Below are positions 33,292 through 43,000 of a DNA stretch of 64,000 bases, in pieces. Under the pieces are notes generated by a model. The model saw nothing but the letters and a program-made list of their open reading frames with translations, was not told the DNA's origin and ran no database searches. A program made the translations under genes and the position numbers. The stretch lies in contig CALLMD010000006.1 in assembly GCA_938007935.1 (NCBI GenBank), positions 1 to 64,000 of the forward strand, in the 5' to 3' direction. Numbering within the stretch: position 1 is the stretch's first letter; each line of letters starts with the position of its first letter. Origin of the DNA: an uncultured Hellea sp. (GTDB taxonomy: Bacteria > Pseudomonadota > Alphaproteobacteria > Caulobacterales > Maricaulaceae).

Positions 33292-35045
33292 TGGGCAGAG
33301 ACATCAGGAATTGGGAACTTGGGCTTTCGCAGTGGTTCTGCGTGTTTTGGATTAGGTTTATTTGTAACCTCTTTATCATCTCGATAGTAAGTTTGGCATT
33401 GAGTGGCTTTTAGGTTTTCCCACTTAGCTTTAGCTAATGCGTGTTTGTTTCCGACAATACTGATCTTGGTTTTGATAGCTTGGCGTTCAGATTGAATTTG
33501 AAAGAACTCTAACTTTTTAAGCTCCCGAATATCATCGGCACTGATGGGGTGTTCCTCGGCCATCTTCTTAGCGGTTTTATTTTTATTGCGGCCAATCAGG
33601 TAACAACCAACATTGCCAAAGATTGCGTCTAGTAAAGCACTACCAACTTGTTCTTTGCGTTGAGTGGCAAGGGTAAGGTACAATCCAAACTTTCGGCTCT
33701 CGCCTAGAATTTCTTCAATCTTGGAACTTACAAAATATTGGCATTCATCGGCAAAGAGATGAATGGGTCGGCGTTTCGTTTTCGGGCGGCTCATTGCATA
33801 GTTGGTGATAAAGGCGTTTATTAATTGCCCCGTTGTCCGAATGGCCTCTTGCGTGTGATAATCTGGGTTGAAATGAAAGACGATGAGCTTTCCCGCCTCT
33901 AAACACTCGGCTAGATTAAATGTACTCGGATTACACAAGAACTCTCTTACGGTTGGGTCGCGTATGATTTCTCCAAATCGATAACGTAGCGCCTCTTTGG
34001 TACTTTCAAAATTTCGAGAGTAAAACTGGTGTTGGAAAAAGTCTTTGTCCTGTGCATTGGGTAAATAGTTTTGCCCATACTGAACAAGGTCGCGATTACG
34101 CTTATCATCCATAAAACGGACAAGCTCTGTGAAGTTTGAATGTTTCCTATGTAATAAAACGCCGATACAGGGCGTCAGGAGTGCCCTCTGTGGTCTGGTG
34201 AGTTTTTCACCGATAATTTGCTCTAATGCCCCTAAGAATTGAACCTGAGCGCGATTAAGCGATATTTCATCCGTTCTTTGTATGTCGAATGGATTGAAAC
34301 TGATGTGTTTGCCTATGAAGTGACTAGGCGAGACATAAACGAGACGGTCATTGGTAGCATTCTCTTTAAAGCGAGCTACATCAAGTGCCAGATCGCCATG
34401 CGGATCGAGCACGACCAATGCAGGCTTTGTATTTTTCGTCAGGTAATGACGAATGAGCGTTTTGATAGCTTCTGATTTTCCTGCACCAGTTCCCCCTGTG
34501 ATAAAGGTATGACTTTTACGGGCTTTCTCACTGATATAAAAAGTCTTAGGCGTAAAAAAAAAGTTCTGCGTAAAGTCCGACCAATTATCTTGAAGGGTAG
34601 ACATAATAAAATCCAAATACCCTCCAACATCAAATTTACCAGCCGCGCGGATAGTGCGTATCTGTAAGAGTAGTTTCTGGTAGCTTTTGTGTTTTTCTTC
34701 ATATTGGGCGTAGGCTTTTTGGTATCTATAAATGCGAGCAACTTTTCGGTCTGAGGCGCTATCATATTTTATTTTTACAGGATCAAAGGCTTCATCTTCT
34801 AACTGAGGCTCAATTGGCACTTCGGGAGTAGTGCTCTGTAACCTCAGATATTCTGTGAAAGTCCAAAATGCGCCCGTACGCTCTGCTACAATATCGCAAA
34901 GGTGTTGAGTTAGGTTGGGGTTATAAATGAGCCTGTAGTGACCACAGAGCAACTGGGCATCATCAATATCATTCTCAGAGTCAGAAAAAGAAACCCCAAA
35001 CTCTTTGAGAGCCAGCTTAAACTCATGTTCAAAATCAGGAATCAT
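33288..35045 (-). CDS. TraD/HerA-like DNA-transfer ATPase (coupling-protein type)
   Basis: About 585 residues from MIPDFEHEF; the ORF could start 19 codons earlier. Walker A is 'FITGGTGAGKSEAIKTLIRH', followed by 'LVVLDPHGDLALDVARF'; Walker B is 'PIHLFADECQYFVSSKIEEI'. 'ESRKFGLYLTLATQRKEQV' is typical of TraD/TraG-like and HerA/FtsK-type DNA pumps. It has no clear N-terminal membrane helices, unlike classical VirD4. It is coupled to a replication-relaxation gene, a pairing common on mobilisable elements. A role in moving the island's DNA is likely. Confidence 0.8.
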   Translation of the reverse strand: MIPDFEHEFKLALKEFGVSFSDSENDIDDAQLLCGHYRLIYNPNLTQHLCDIVAERTGAFWTFTEYLRLQSTTPEVPIEPQLEDEAFDPVKIKYDSASDRKVARIYRYQKAYAQYEEKHKSYQKLLLQIRTIRAAGKFDVGGYLDFIMSTLQDNWSDFTQNFFFTPKTFYISEKARKSHTFITGGTGAGKSEAIKTLIRHYLTKNTKPALVVLDPHGDLALDVARFKENATNDRLVYVSPSHFIGKHISFNPFDIQRTDEISLNRAQVQFLGALEQIIGEKLTRPQRALLTPCIGVLLHRKHSNFTELVRFMDDKRNRDLVQYGQNYLPNAQDKDFFQHQFYSRNFESTKEALRYRFGEIIRDPTVREFLCNPSTFNLAECLEAGKLIVFHFNPDYHTQEAIRTTGQLINAFITNYAMSRPKTKRRPIHLFADECQYFVSSKIEEILGESRKFGLYLTLATQRKEQVGSALLDAIFGNVGCYLIGRNKNKTAKKMAEEHPISADDIRELKKLEFFQIQSERQAIKTKISIVGNKHALAKAKWENLKATQCQTYYRDDKEVTNKPNPKHAEPLRKPKFPIPDVSAQ

Positions 35046-35306
35046 GAAGCCAATTTCAAGGTGTTTTGAAAGGTTGTTTTCAACATGACACCGTGATCTC
35101 ACTAAGGGTATGAATTATATAGAGAAAACAGAGAGTTTCAAATTAAACTCTCCTATCAATACATTGTATTGAGCTAGTGTTTTCTTCTCGCGTTTCATCC
35201 TCGTCATTCGCTCTGCTCTTTCCTCGTCTTCAACTTAATCAGTCAACCCTAATCAATCCAAACATATTGCCAGTCGGCGGCTGGGTGGGCCGCCCCATTG
35301 TCTGCC

Positions 35307-35867
35307 CTACTTTGGAAGCTGTCCCTTTTTAAACAGCTCACTCAAATGCTTGGATATTGTCTCCACTTCAATATTCTCGGCAAAGGCTTTCATCTTTGCC
35401 GAATATTTTTCCTTAAAAGCGAAAACATCTTTTTCTAGCTTTGACTGATGCGTGGCAAAATCTTTACTTTGTTGATGCTCTTGCTTTGAGAGATTCAACT
35501 CTTGCTTGGCTTTGATTTGATTTTCATAAATTCTTAGTTCCAATCCCAAAATCTGCTCGTCCATTGACCAATGGTGACGGATAAAATCATCTCGCCTTCT
35601 CATGATTAATTCTAAAGCTTCACGTTCAAGTTCTCTGGCGTCTTCTGCCATATTAAACTGGTGATCGAGCAGCCTATTGTCTTTGTTAAGCTCGTGCTGG
35701 AGTTCCATTAGCTCTTTGGCATTTGCGCCCTCGATTAAAACGGATTGTGTTTTTTGCCGTTCTTTTCGAGCATCATTGGCTTCTTGACGTTGACGCGTTA
35801 GCTCAGCGCTTTTCTCTAGGCGAATAATGGCATCTTGCTGACGTTTCTCTGCGGCTTGCCAATCCAT
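35307..35867 (-). CDS. Coiled-coil protein of unknown function
   Basis: 186 residues, almost entirely charged helix (Glu/Lys/Gln-rich), e.g. 'AAEKRQQDAIIRLEKSAELT' and 'HQQSKDFATHQSKLEKDVFA'. No signal peptide. The ATG overlaps the stop of the previous coiled-coil gene (TAATG). Third of three coupled coiled-coil genes upstream of the TraD/HerA-like gene. Could be a structural partner of the ATPase. The 204-base gap to that gene holds no gene I can support. Confidence 0.65.
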   Translation of the reverse strand: MDWQAAEKRQQDAIIRLEKSAELTRQRQEANDARKERQKTQSVLIEGANAKELMELQHELNKDNRLLDHQFNMAEDARELEREALELIMRRRDDFIRHHWSMDEQILGLELRIYENQIKAKQELNLSKQEHQQSKDFATHQSKLEKDVFAFKEKYSAKMKAFAENIEVETISKHLSELFKKGQLPK

Positions 35868-36277
35868 TAATTGCTGCCGCTTGCTATTTCGGATAGCTGA
35901 TTTAATCGCTGTTGTTGATTATCATTAAGCTGCTGAACAAGCTTCATATCACTATCTGCAACAGCACTAATTTTGCGATGCACGTCATTAAGGTCGTTGG
36001 TAAGGTTTTCCATTTTTTCAATCAAAATAGCTTTCACCTCTTCTACGCCTAGCATTTGCGTCTTAAGAGTTTCCGTTAGGGTCTCATGAAGTGTTTCATT
36101 TTCCTTACGAAGCTCTGAAACGGCTTTATTAAGCTCCGCAACTTCAGCTTTATAATCTCTGATTTGAGGCTCTAATTCCTTTAAGGCTAGCCGAGCCTCG
36201 TAATCCTCTTCTTGCTCATGTTCGTACTGTTTTGCTTTATCACGTGCTTTTTCTGCTTTTGATCGGAAATCAACCAT
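35867..36277 (-). CDS. Coiled-coil protein of unknown function
   Basis: 136 residues. 'KAEKARDKAKQYEHEQEEDY' opens a continuous heptad-like helix, then 'YKAEVAELNKAVSELRKENE' and a C-terminal 'QLNDNQQQRLNQLSEIAS'. No catalytic motif. The stop overlaps the next gene's start, so the subunits would be made in equal amounts. Context suggests a complex with the neighbouring coiled-coil proteins. Confidence 0.65.
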   Translation of the reverse strand: MVDFRSKAEKARDKAKQYEHEQEEDYEARLALKELEPQIRDYKAEVAELNKAVSELRKENETLHETLTETLKTQMLGVEEVKAILIEKMENLTNDLNDVHRKISAVADSDMKLVQQLNDNQQQRLNQLSEIASGSN

Positions 36278-36280
36278 TGT

Positions 36281-36736
36281 TTACTCCACTCCAGCTTCGG
36301 TTAATGTCTCAAAAGCATGACGACCAGTAACGGCAGCTTCCTCATTATCAAGCCCCCCACACTCTGCCATCAAACTTAAAATTGTCGTGATAGAGCGTTT
36401 ATGGTCTCCTGAAATTTTATGGGCGTCCAATGATTCAATCAATAACGCTCGTGAAGCTCTGGCCTGTTTAAAATCATGATAGAGAGATTTACTTTCAGAA
36501 CTTTGTAATATCGAACGCTTGGTGAAAGAGAGGAAGGGATTTACGCCCCCTTCTTTTTTCGCAGCGACCTTTTTAGCATTGTGTTTTTTCAACTCCACAA
36601 AATGCTCCGTTGAAAAAGATTGCGACAGATGTTCAAAATGAATGATCAATGCCTTCATACATTTCATAACATCAGCAACTTGAATGCTGGTCAGGTCAAA
36701 TTTATCCTGAATTTTTTGACTAAGTTCTTCGCCCAC
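36281..36736 (-). CDS. Hypothetical helical protein, first gene of the coiled-coil operon
   Basis: 151 residues with a GTG start. Predicted mostly helical; segments 'VADVMKCMKALIIHFEHLSQ' and 'HDFKQARASRALLIESLDAH'. No known domain. It is 3 bases before the second coiled-coil gene. The divergent region upstream has an inverted repeat (36852-36903) that could be an operator for this operon or for the divergent integrase. Confidence 0.6.
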   Translation of the reverse strand: MGEELSQKIQDKFDLTSIQVADVMKCMKALIIHFEHLSQSFSTEHFVELKKHNAKKVAAKKEGGVNPFLSFTKRSILQSSESKSLYHDFKQARASRALLIESLDAHKISGDHKRSITTILSLMAECGGLDNEEAAVTGRHAFETLTEAGVE

Positions 36737-36851
36737 TTTTTCGCCCCAAATTGCACCCTAATGTTGTTTAAGAGGAGTTCTCGAAATAATCAATAAAATT
36801 TTAAAATGCTACATATGCGGGTGTATGTTCAAATGAAGATGTTTGCGAATA

Positions 36852-36903
36852 ATGAAACTGAACTGTAAAAATAATTTCCAACTAAATTCAATTACAGTTT
36901 CAT
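36852..36903. promoter_or_regulatory. Inverted repeat in the divergent region (possible operator)
   Basis: atgaaactgaactgtaa at 36852 faces ttacagtttcat at 36892. The left arm has an extra aactg; otherwise the arms are complementary. It lies between the coiled-coil operon and the integrase gene at 36978, an expected place for a regulator site. Confidence 0.35.
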
Positions 36904-36977
36904 TAAGCCTCTAATTTTAGCCTGTCACATCTTAGATTGGGTGCGCGTAGTGGGAGTTAAATTAATCCATAAAATAA

Positions 36978-38006
36978 ATGTCAAATCCAACATTACAGCA
37001 TGCGAAAGAACAAATTCGAAATAAATACCCGCACCTCATTTCATTATTATCGCCTGATGAAATAAAACTTTATGAGCAAGAAATAGGAAATCAAGAAACA
37101 CCGATCTGGCGATATTGGGAAGACTATGTTTTTAAAACCCTCATTCTAGGGAAAAGCCCTATTACCATAAAATCAGTTCGAGATGGTCTAAATACAATCA
37201 TGCGCCACACGGGCATTCTGACCATTGAACAAGCCAATTCACTAGGTGTGTTGGATCAAGCCACATTAGAGCTACAAATAAAACGAAACCAAAAACCAAG
37301 CACGCGCAATACCTATCTCAAAAATTTCAACACCTATTTTATCTGGCTCTATAAAAATAACTTGATCCAACAAAACAATATTGCTCGCATCGAGAAAGGC
37401 CGCGAAGCACCGCCAGATGTAAAACCGCTAAGTTTAGACCAAATTGAGAAGACAGTTCTACATTTTGGGCGAAGACATCATTCAACGGCACTTGAACGCG
37501 CTCGAAATATTTTAATGGTAGACGTGTTCCGATTTTCTGGTGTTCGCCCCTGCGAATTACTCAGCATGAACAATGATGATATTTTTCAAGAAAACGGAGA
37601 GTGGAGAATGGTGATTAATGGCCGCAAACAAAAAGGGCGTTTACGATATTACGAATTGCCTAGTTTTGTTGTTCATTCCTATCAAAATTATATGAGGTTA
37701 CGTTTCGATAAAGACCGATACGAGAAACCATTATTTATCTCTATGTCTTCACGTGAGGGATGGAAAACAAGCGGTCTACAGCAACTATTTAAGACTGTTT
37801 CAAAAGAGCTTGGGTTTCGAATTACCGCCTATGGTTTTCGGCGTTTTATCGCCACTCAAATGAGCCGAAACGGTATCGCCCGCGATGATCTATCCCGTTA
37901 TTTGGGGCATAATCGATTTACGACTACAGATAGGTATATCGCTAGAGAGTGTCATCTAACACGGAATGGCACCGATATGATGAAGCAAATGTACGATGAT
38001 ATCTGA
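36978..38006 (+). CDS. Tyrosine recombinase/integrase
   Basis: 342 residues. N-terminal SAM-like core-binding region, then the catalytic domain: first Arg in 'FRFSGVRPCELLSM', second box 'ITAYGFRRFIATQMSRNGI' (the usual H-x-x-R reads Y-G-F-R), then 'LSRYLGHNRFTTTDRYIA' with the His and the nucleophilic Tyr. The Tyr for His change in box II occurs in some active recombinases. It lies far from the att sites, so it is a second, internal recombinase. It is one of four in Island A. Confidence 0.85.
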   Translation: MSNPTLQHAKEQIRNKYPHLISLLSPDEIKLYEQEIGNQETPIWRYWEDYVFKTLILGKSPITIKSVRDGLNTIMRHTGILTIEQANSLGVLDQATLELQIKRNQKPSTRNTYLKNFNTYFIWLYKNNLIQQNNIARIEKGREAPPDVKPLSLDQIEKTVLHFGRRHHSTALERARNILMVDVFRFSGVRPCELLSMNNDDIFQENGEWRMVINGRKQKGRLRYYELPSFVVHSYQNYMRLRFDKDRYEKPLFISMSSREGWKTSGLQQLFKTVSKELGFRITAYGFRRFIATQMSRNGIARDDLSRYLGHNRFTTTDRYIARECHLTRNGTDMMKQMYDDI

Positions 38007-38043
38007 ACCTTTAAAAATGAATATTCGATATTACATATAAATT

Positions 38044-38424
38044 ATGAAATCAGATACTCGCCAAAAGATAAACCCAGAAAAAATTTCTACTGCGGTAGCT
38101 CATTACATGGTTCCAACTGGCTTTTGTGGACTAGGGTTGTTCGGGCTAAATTTTGTAATTAAGAAAGACATCCCGCTTTTAGAAAATGCCACTATGTTTT
38201 TTTGGTATTTAGCAATGGGTATTTTCTTTTTCGGCGGCTTAATTTTTATGTTTTGGTTGCTGACCTATCACATAAAACAAGTAGAGAATTGGTTAGAAAA
38301 GAAACATGTTGGAAAAGGAAAAGCCGCGAAAGCAGTCATACTAATCAAGTTATTTGCTTTCATTATGTTAGTTTGTTTTTTAGGGCTTTTTGCCTTGATA
38401 GCAGGTCTGATTAAAATGGGTTAA
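38044..38424 (+). CDS. Small membrane protein of unknown function
   Basis: 126 residues with three hydrophobic stretches (about 20-40, 54-74, 98-122) and basic cytoplasmic loops. It starts 38 bases after the integrase stop. No known family. It might be an immunity or accessory protein, but nothing shows this. Confidence 0.5.
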   Translation: MKSDTRQKINPEKISTAVAHYMVPTGFCGLGLFGLNFVIKKDIPLLENATMFFWYLAMGIFFFGGLIFMFWLLTYHIKQVENWLEKKHVGKGKAAKAVILIKLFAFIMLVCFLGLFALIAGLIKMG

Positions 38425-38434
38425 AGCACTTTAT

Positions 38435-39337
38435 TCATTCCATGTTATTCATCAAATGTCTTTCGACACTTTCACGTTTATCATCCAATGAAAGATGCGC
38501 GTAAACTTGGGTGGTCTTTATACTCGAATGACCCAATAAACCAGATACGGCGTAAATATCACGAGACCCGCGATAAGTATGTGTAGCGAAAGTGTGCCGC
38601 AGAACTTGCGGAGAAAAATCTATACCTGACCTTTCTTTAAGCTTACGGCACATCACCTGAATTGCGCGAGGGCTTAATGGTGTATCTTGATTGACACATG
38701 TAAAGAAACTTATTTGCTTGGTCTTTTTCGATCTCCGTTCAACGTATTCCAACAAAAAATAAAGCAGTCGAGAAGAAATAGGCACTTGTCGATCTTTGTT
38801 CCATTTTCCTTGTCTTACGAAAATGACGCCATTTTCTAAGTCTACGTCCAACCGTTTTAGGTTGGATATTTCAGAAAGCCTTAGACCCGCAAAAATCATA
38901 ATCCCAATAATAGCTCTGTTTCTGATACCCTCCAGTTTATATGTGTAAGGAAGATGGTAAGCCGTTTCCAGTAACTGTTCACAGACATCTGGCATAAGAT
39001 ATTTGGGCAATCTTTTTTCTAGTGGTGGCTTATCGATGTCATCAGTATAATTGTGGGGTAGGTATTTCTTCTTTACGCACCAGTTACAAAGTGCCCGCAA
39101 ATGTTTCAAATAAGATCGGAATGTCACAACCGACCAATTCCTTTTTGTACGTCCATCAAGAAGAAACTTTTCAATGATTTCTGGCGATAGATCACTCAGT
39201 GTTTCTACATTGGAGGCTTTAGCAAAAAAGCTAAATGTACTTCGATAGCTTTTGATCGTCGCGGGTTGGAAGTTCTTAAATATTTTTCCGTGTTGTAAAT
39301 ACAGATCACAGATAAGGTTGAAGTCGTCGGATTTCAT
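38435..39337 (-). CDS. Tyrosine recombinase (XerC/D-like)
   Basis: 300 residues. Core-binding domain 'TIKSYRSTFSFFAKASNVET'; catalytic residues in 'MIFAGLRLSEISNLKRLD' (Arg), 'GKWNKDRQVPIS' (Lys), 'FSPQVLRHTFATHTYRGSRD' (here Q-V-L-R-H) and 'VSGLLGHSSIKTTQVYAHLS' (His and Tyr). It is of XerC/D size, without an arm-binding N-terminus. It lies about 130 bases from a tRNA-Ser 3' fragment, the type of site such enzymes use. It is probably the integrase that placed that fragment there. Confidence 0.88.
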   Translation of the reverse strand: MKSDDFNLICDLYLQHGKIFKNFQPATIKSYRSTFSFFAKASNVETLSDLSPEIIEKFLLDGRTKRNWSVVTFRSYLKHLRALCNWCVKKKYLPHNYTDDIDKPPLEKRLPKYLMPDVCEQLLETAYHLPYTYKLEGIRNRAIIGIMIFAGLRLSEISNLKRLDVDLENGVIFVRQGKWNKDRQVPISSRLLYFLLEYVERRSKKTKQISFFTCVNQDTPLSPRAIQVMCRKLKERSGIDFSPQVLRHTFATHTYRGSRDIYAVSGLLGHSSIKTTQVYAHLSLDDKRESVERHLMNNME

Positions 39338-39467
39338 AGCACAAGAAAGAGAAAATAATGAGGCTGTCTCGCTATTTTCAAAACTTTTGAGGCGGTTCGT
39401 CCCCCTTTCGGGGGAGTGTCACCAGAAGCTATATTTCCTTGAGTATCAATTGCCGTCTAGTCAGTCA

Positions 39468-39525
39468 TGGCGGAGAAGGAGGGATTCGAACCCTCGGTAC
39501 CCGTGAGGGTACACACCCTTAGCAG
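39468..39525 (-). repeat. tRNA-Ser 3' fragment (58 nt), fossil attachment site
   Basis: On the minus strand it reads from the anticodon loop CTGCTAAG (anticodon GCT) through the long variable arm, the T-arm (GAGGG TTCGAAT CCCTC), the acceptor 3' strand, and CCA. The D-arm and 5' acceptor are missing. Such fragments are the usual att core of elements that target tRNA-Ser. The rest of the 365-base gap 39338-39702 holds a C5/G5 hairpin near 39404 and no gene. Confidence 0.85.
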
Positions 39526-39702
39526 CTATGAAGACTTCTTACTAAAAGCACTTAGGTCAGTTATAGAGCGGAAAATGTAGCTTCTGAGGTTATAAATTCT
39601 CCAAGATCGGAGAGCCTCATTATTTTGAGAAGAGCAAAATGATTTTACTTGCAATTCAGTATTCTGCAAACTCAAATATAGTTAGAATCAGGACAATCGC
39701 GT

Positions 39703-40008
39703 ATGACAAATCGAAATGAGATAATAAAATCAAAAGGTAGTGAGATTGAACCTCAACTGGAAGCTTCGATTCCAATAATGGATTTACTTAAAGATCCTGA
39801 TGCTATGAACGCTCTCGACAATCTTATAGGTTCAATAATGGATCGAAGTAGAAAGAATGCTACTGGTGAAAGAGTCTTACAAGGTTTGGGAGTTGTCTTG
39901 CTTGTATCTGCAGTTTCAATTCTTTCTTATTTAGAAAAAATGACGCCAAGTGCTGGGGTTATTTTTGGAGCACTAGCAGGTTACATATTCGGAAAAGGCC
40001 TTGAATAG
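39703..40008 (+). CDS. Small membrane protein upstream of the Avs-like gene
   Basis: 101 residues. A charged N-terminal part ('MDLLKDPDAMNALDNLIGSI') is followed by two hydrophobic helices (about 58-74 and 80-96). No known family. It lies 64 bases before the large STAND-type NTPase and on the same strand. A link to that defence-like gene is possible but unproven. Confidence 0.5.
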   Translation: MTNRNEIIKSKGSEIEPQLEASIPIMDLLKDPDAMNALDNLIGSIMDRSRKNATGERVLQGLGVVLLVSAVSILSYLEKMTPSAGVIFGALAGYIFGKGLE

Positions 40009-40072
40009 TTTGATGCTACAAACACTCACTTGGAGAACTATTCAATCAGGAAAATTCAGGTAAGCTATTCAT

Positions 40073-43000
40073 ATGTTAAAGGGAGGATTCGCTGATAAAC
40101 TAGGAAATCGCTATGAAGCCAAATGGACTATCAGTAGGCTTCTATTGGTGCTCGCTGGTGACTATGAACATCTTACTTATGAGGGCATCAACGAGGACTT
40201 TAAGGGTTTTGAATTTAGATTAAGCGACTCACAAATTACACAGTGGCACCAAACTAAGATAAACGCCCCTAAAGGTAACTGGACTATTGGAGCACTTCAG
40301 AGAGAAAATTTGCTAAAAGCATTTAAGGATCGGCTAGATGCTGATCAAAATGCACAATGTCATTTCATTTCCCAAGACAATGCTAAAAGCCTCAGAGAAC
40401 TCGCGAATGATGCCCGTCTAGCAAATTCACCTGAGGAGTTTGTGTCGGCTCTAGCTGATGGTCGAATCTCAGATTTTGAAAAACTTAAATATACTTGGGA
40501 TTGTGATAGCAATCATGCATGGCAATTGTTGCAGGGTATCTACGTCAAAGTAATTGTCGAAAGTGAAATCGATACGAACATTACGGCTCTAAGTAGGTTA
40601 CTGCTCAATGTCGATGGCGACACTTACGCGATTTTGCGAAAACATGTCGAAGAAAATTTGAATAAGAGGGTCAATAGAGAGACTCTAAAAAATTGGATCA
40701 ACTCAGAAGATGGTGTTGAATTCAAAGCATGGGCAAGTCCCAAATCCAATATTGAGAGAATACAAGCTGCAAATGAGAGGTATTTATCTACCTATATCCC
40801 ATTCGGAATAGGCGGCAAAACAATCACTAGGAATCAGACTGAAGTTATATGCTCCGACATTATCGACTCTGAAGGCTCAAAAATTGTAATTCTTGCAGGC
40901 GTTGCAGGAAGCGGAAAATCAGGCGCCGCTAGACAAATCATCGATACCTTTAATGAGGCAGGTATTCCTACTTTAGCATTTAGAGTAGATCACTATTTAG
41001 ATTGCCGGCACCCTTCTGAAATAGGCAAAGCCGTTTTAGATATAAATGATTCACCTGTAGCACTACTGAAAGCTCTTTCACCCAGAGAAACTTCCGTGCT
41101 GATCATTGATCAGTTGGACGCTGTTAGTGAAGTGTCAGGTCGAAATGGCGTTGTGAAATCGGGTCTGTTTGAACTTCTTGATGAAGCTTCTCAATACGGA
41201 ACTGTGAAAGTTATTATTATTTGTCGAAGTTATGATCTCGAAAATGATGATCGCTTTAGGAAGCTCTCGAATGGATATAAAACTACCAAAGTTGATCTCC
41301 CCTTACTTAACTGGAATGAAGAAATAGTGCCTGTCTTAGAGGCACTAGACTATGATTGCTCGCAGTTTTCTGAACGACAAAAACGGCTGCTATCTGTTCC
41401 CGTTAACTTAGCTGTCTTTATCGAAACTGGCGATAAATACTTTTCATTTAAAAACCGTGCTGATCTTTTTGGTAAATTAATCAGAAAGAAAGAAAAAGTC
41501 TTTGTAAAACTCGGCTTCTCTTGGTCACTCATGACGCCTTTACAAAAGGTGGCAAAATGGATGAGCGATAGACAGGAGCTATCTGCTCCCGAAAGCATCT
41601 TAGATGAATTTTCAGGTTCTGGTGACTTCTTAAGCTCAGAAAACCTGATTGTCATTTCAAATAGAAAGATCAACTTCTTTCACGAAAGCTTTTTCGATTA
41701 CATTTACGCCCGTTCCTTCATTTCTGGAGAACAATCCGTTCTGGAGATGGTTTTATCAGGAGAACAACATCTCTTCCGAAGAACCCAAGTCCGTCAGATT
41801 TTTGCGCTTATGCGAGAAGCCGATCACTCAAATTACATTCAACAACTGAAGGGCTTACTAATTAGTCAGTTTGTACGTTACCACTTAAAGCTATCAATCG
41901 CACAATGGCTCGCCTCATTAGATGATCCTAGCGCCGATGAGCTAGGTGTCGTCCTTGGATTAGGAAACAGTGAATTAAATAGCCTCCAAATAGTAGTTCT
42001 ATTCTCAAACGCAAATTGGTTCTCTCTACTTCATGAGCAAAAAATCATCGAAAAAACCCTACATGGAAGTTCTGAAAAGAATTCGCGTATAACGCTAAAC
42101 TGGTTATCACAAATAGCAGGACGGCATCCGTCTGAAATAGCCAAGTTAATAGAGAATTGGTGGGCTAAAGATGAAACAAAAGCAGAGCAGCTTGTAGACT
42201 GGTTTGGGTTTCTCAGACGTAATAAGCCAGATGATGAGCTGTTAGAATTATGCGGGCAGGTAATAAAATTTCGTCCCAAGAATCTTTTCAAAGATGAAGG
42301 TCGTGACCGTATAATGATGCTATTGCATACTTGGGTTGATCATGAACCTGAAAAATGTGGAGCTTTAGTAAAAGAACTGTTCGATGCGTGGTTTGAAATG
42401 CATCCCGATGCCAATCTACTTGACCGCGACGATTTTAAGCTCTTGGACAATCATTCGTTAAGCGAGCTTGCGAAAAAGTCATCCCGAGCATTTGTAGAGG
42501 GAACAAGAGATGCGATATTGAGGACTGTAAGAGAAACAGTCGAACAAGGAGAAGAAGGCCGTAGATGGTATTCTCTCATGTCGTCCATGAGATCAGATTA
42601 CCTACATGGTTTCGACGGCCTGTTTCAACTTTTTGAAAAATCACTCTGTGAGCTAAGTAGAACCGAGCCTGATTTCACTAGAGAAACTCTCGCCCGCCTG
42701 CCAGCAAGCCTTCATCCGCGATTTATGGGGTTACATCTGGGAATAATTGGTACAAGCTCCGACACATTCGGAGACATGCTTAGTTCACTCCTTGACGATG
42801 ACAATGCCCTAAAAGCTGGAGTCGATGGGGCTGAATGGAAACCGTTCGCTATAGCTTGTAAAGCCATGTTGGGAGTATCTAACGATTTACGAGATATAAT
42901 CGAAGCTAAGATTTTTTCTATTGATCACGAAATTCAAAGAGCAAAGAGGCTTTGGGACCTATTAAAAAGAGGAGAGGCCAATGAGTGGGTTGATAAAAAC

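Noticed and set aside
39252-39506. 84-residue ORF ending in WRRRRDSNPRYP
   Set aside because: This tail is the known artefact of translating a tRNA-Ser 3' half; the region is the tRNA-Ser fragment, not a gene.
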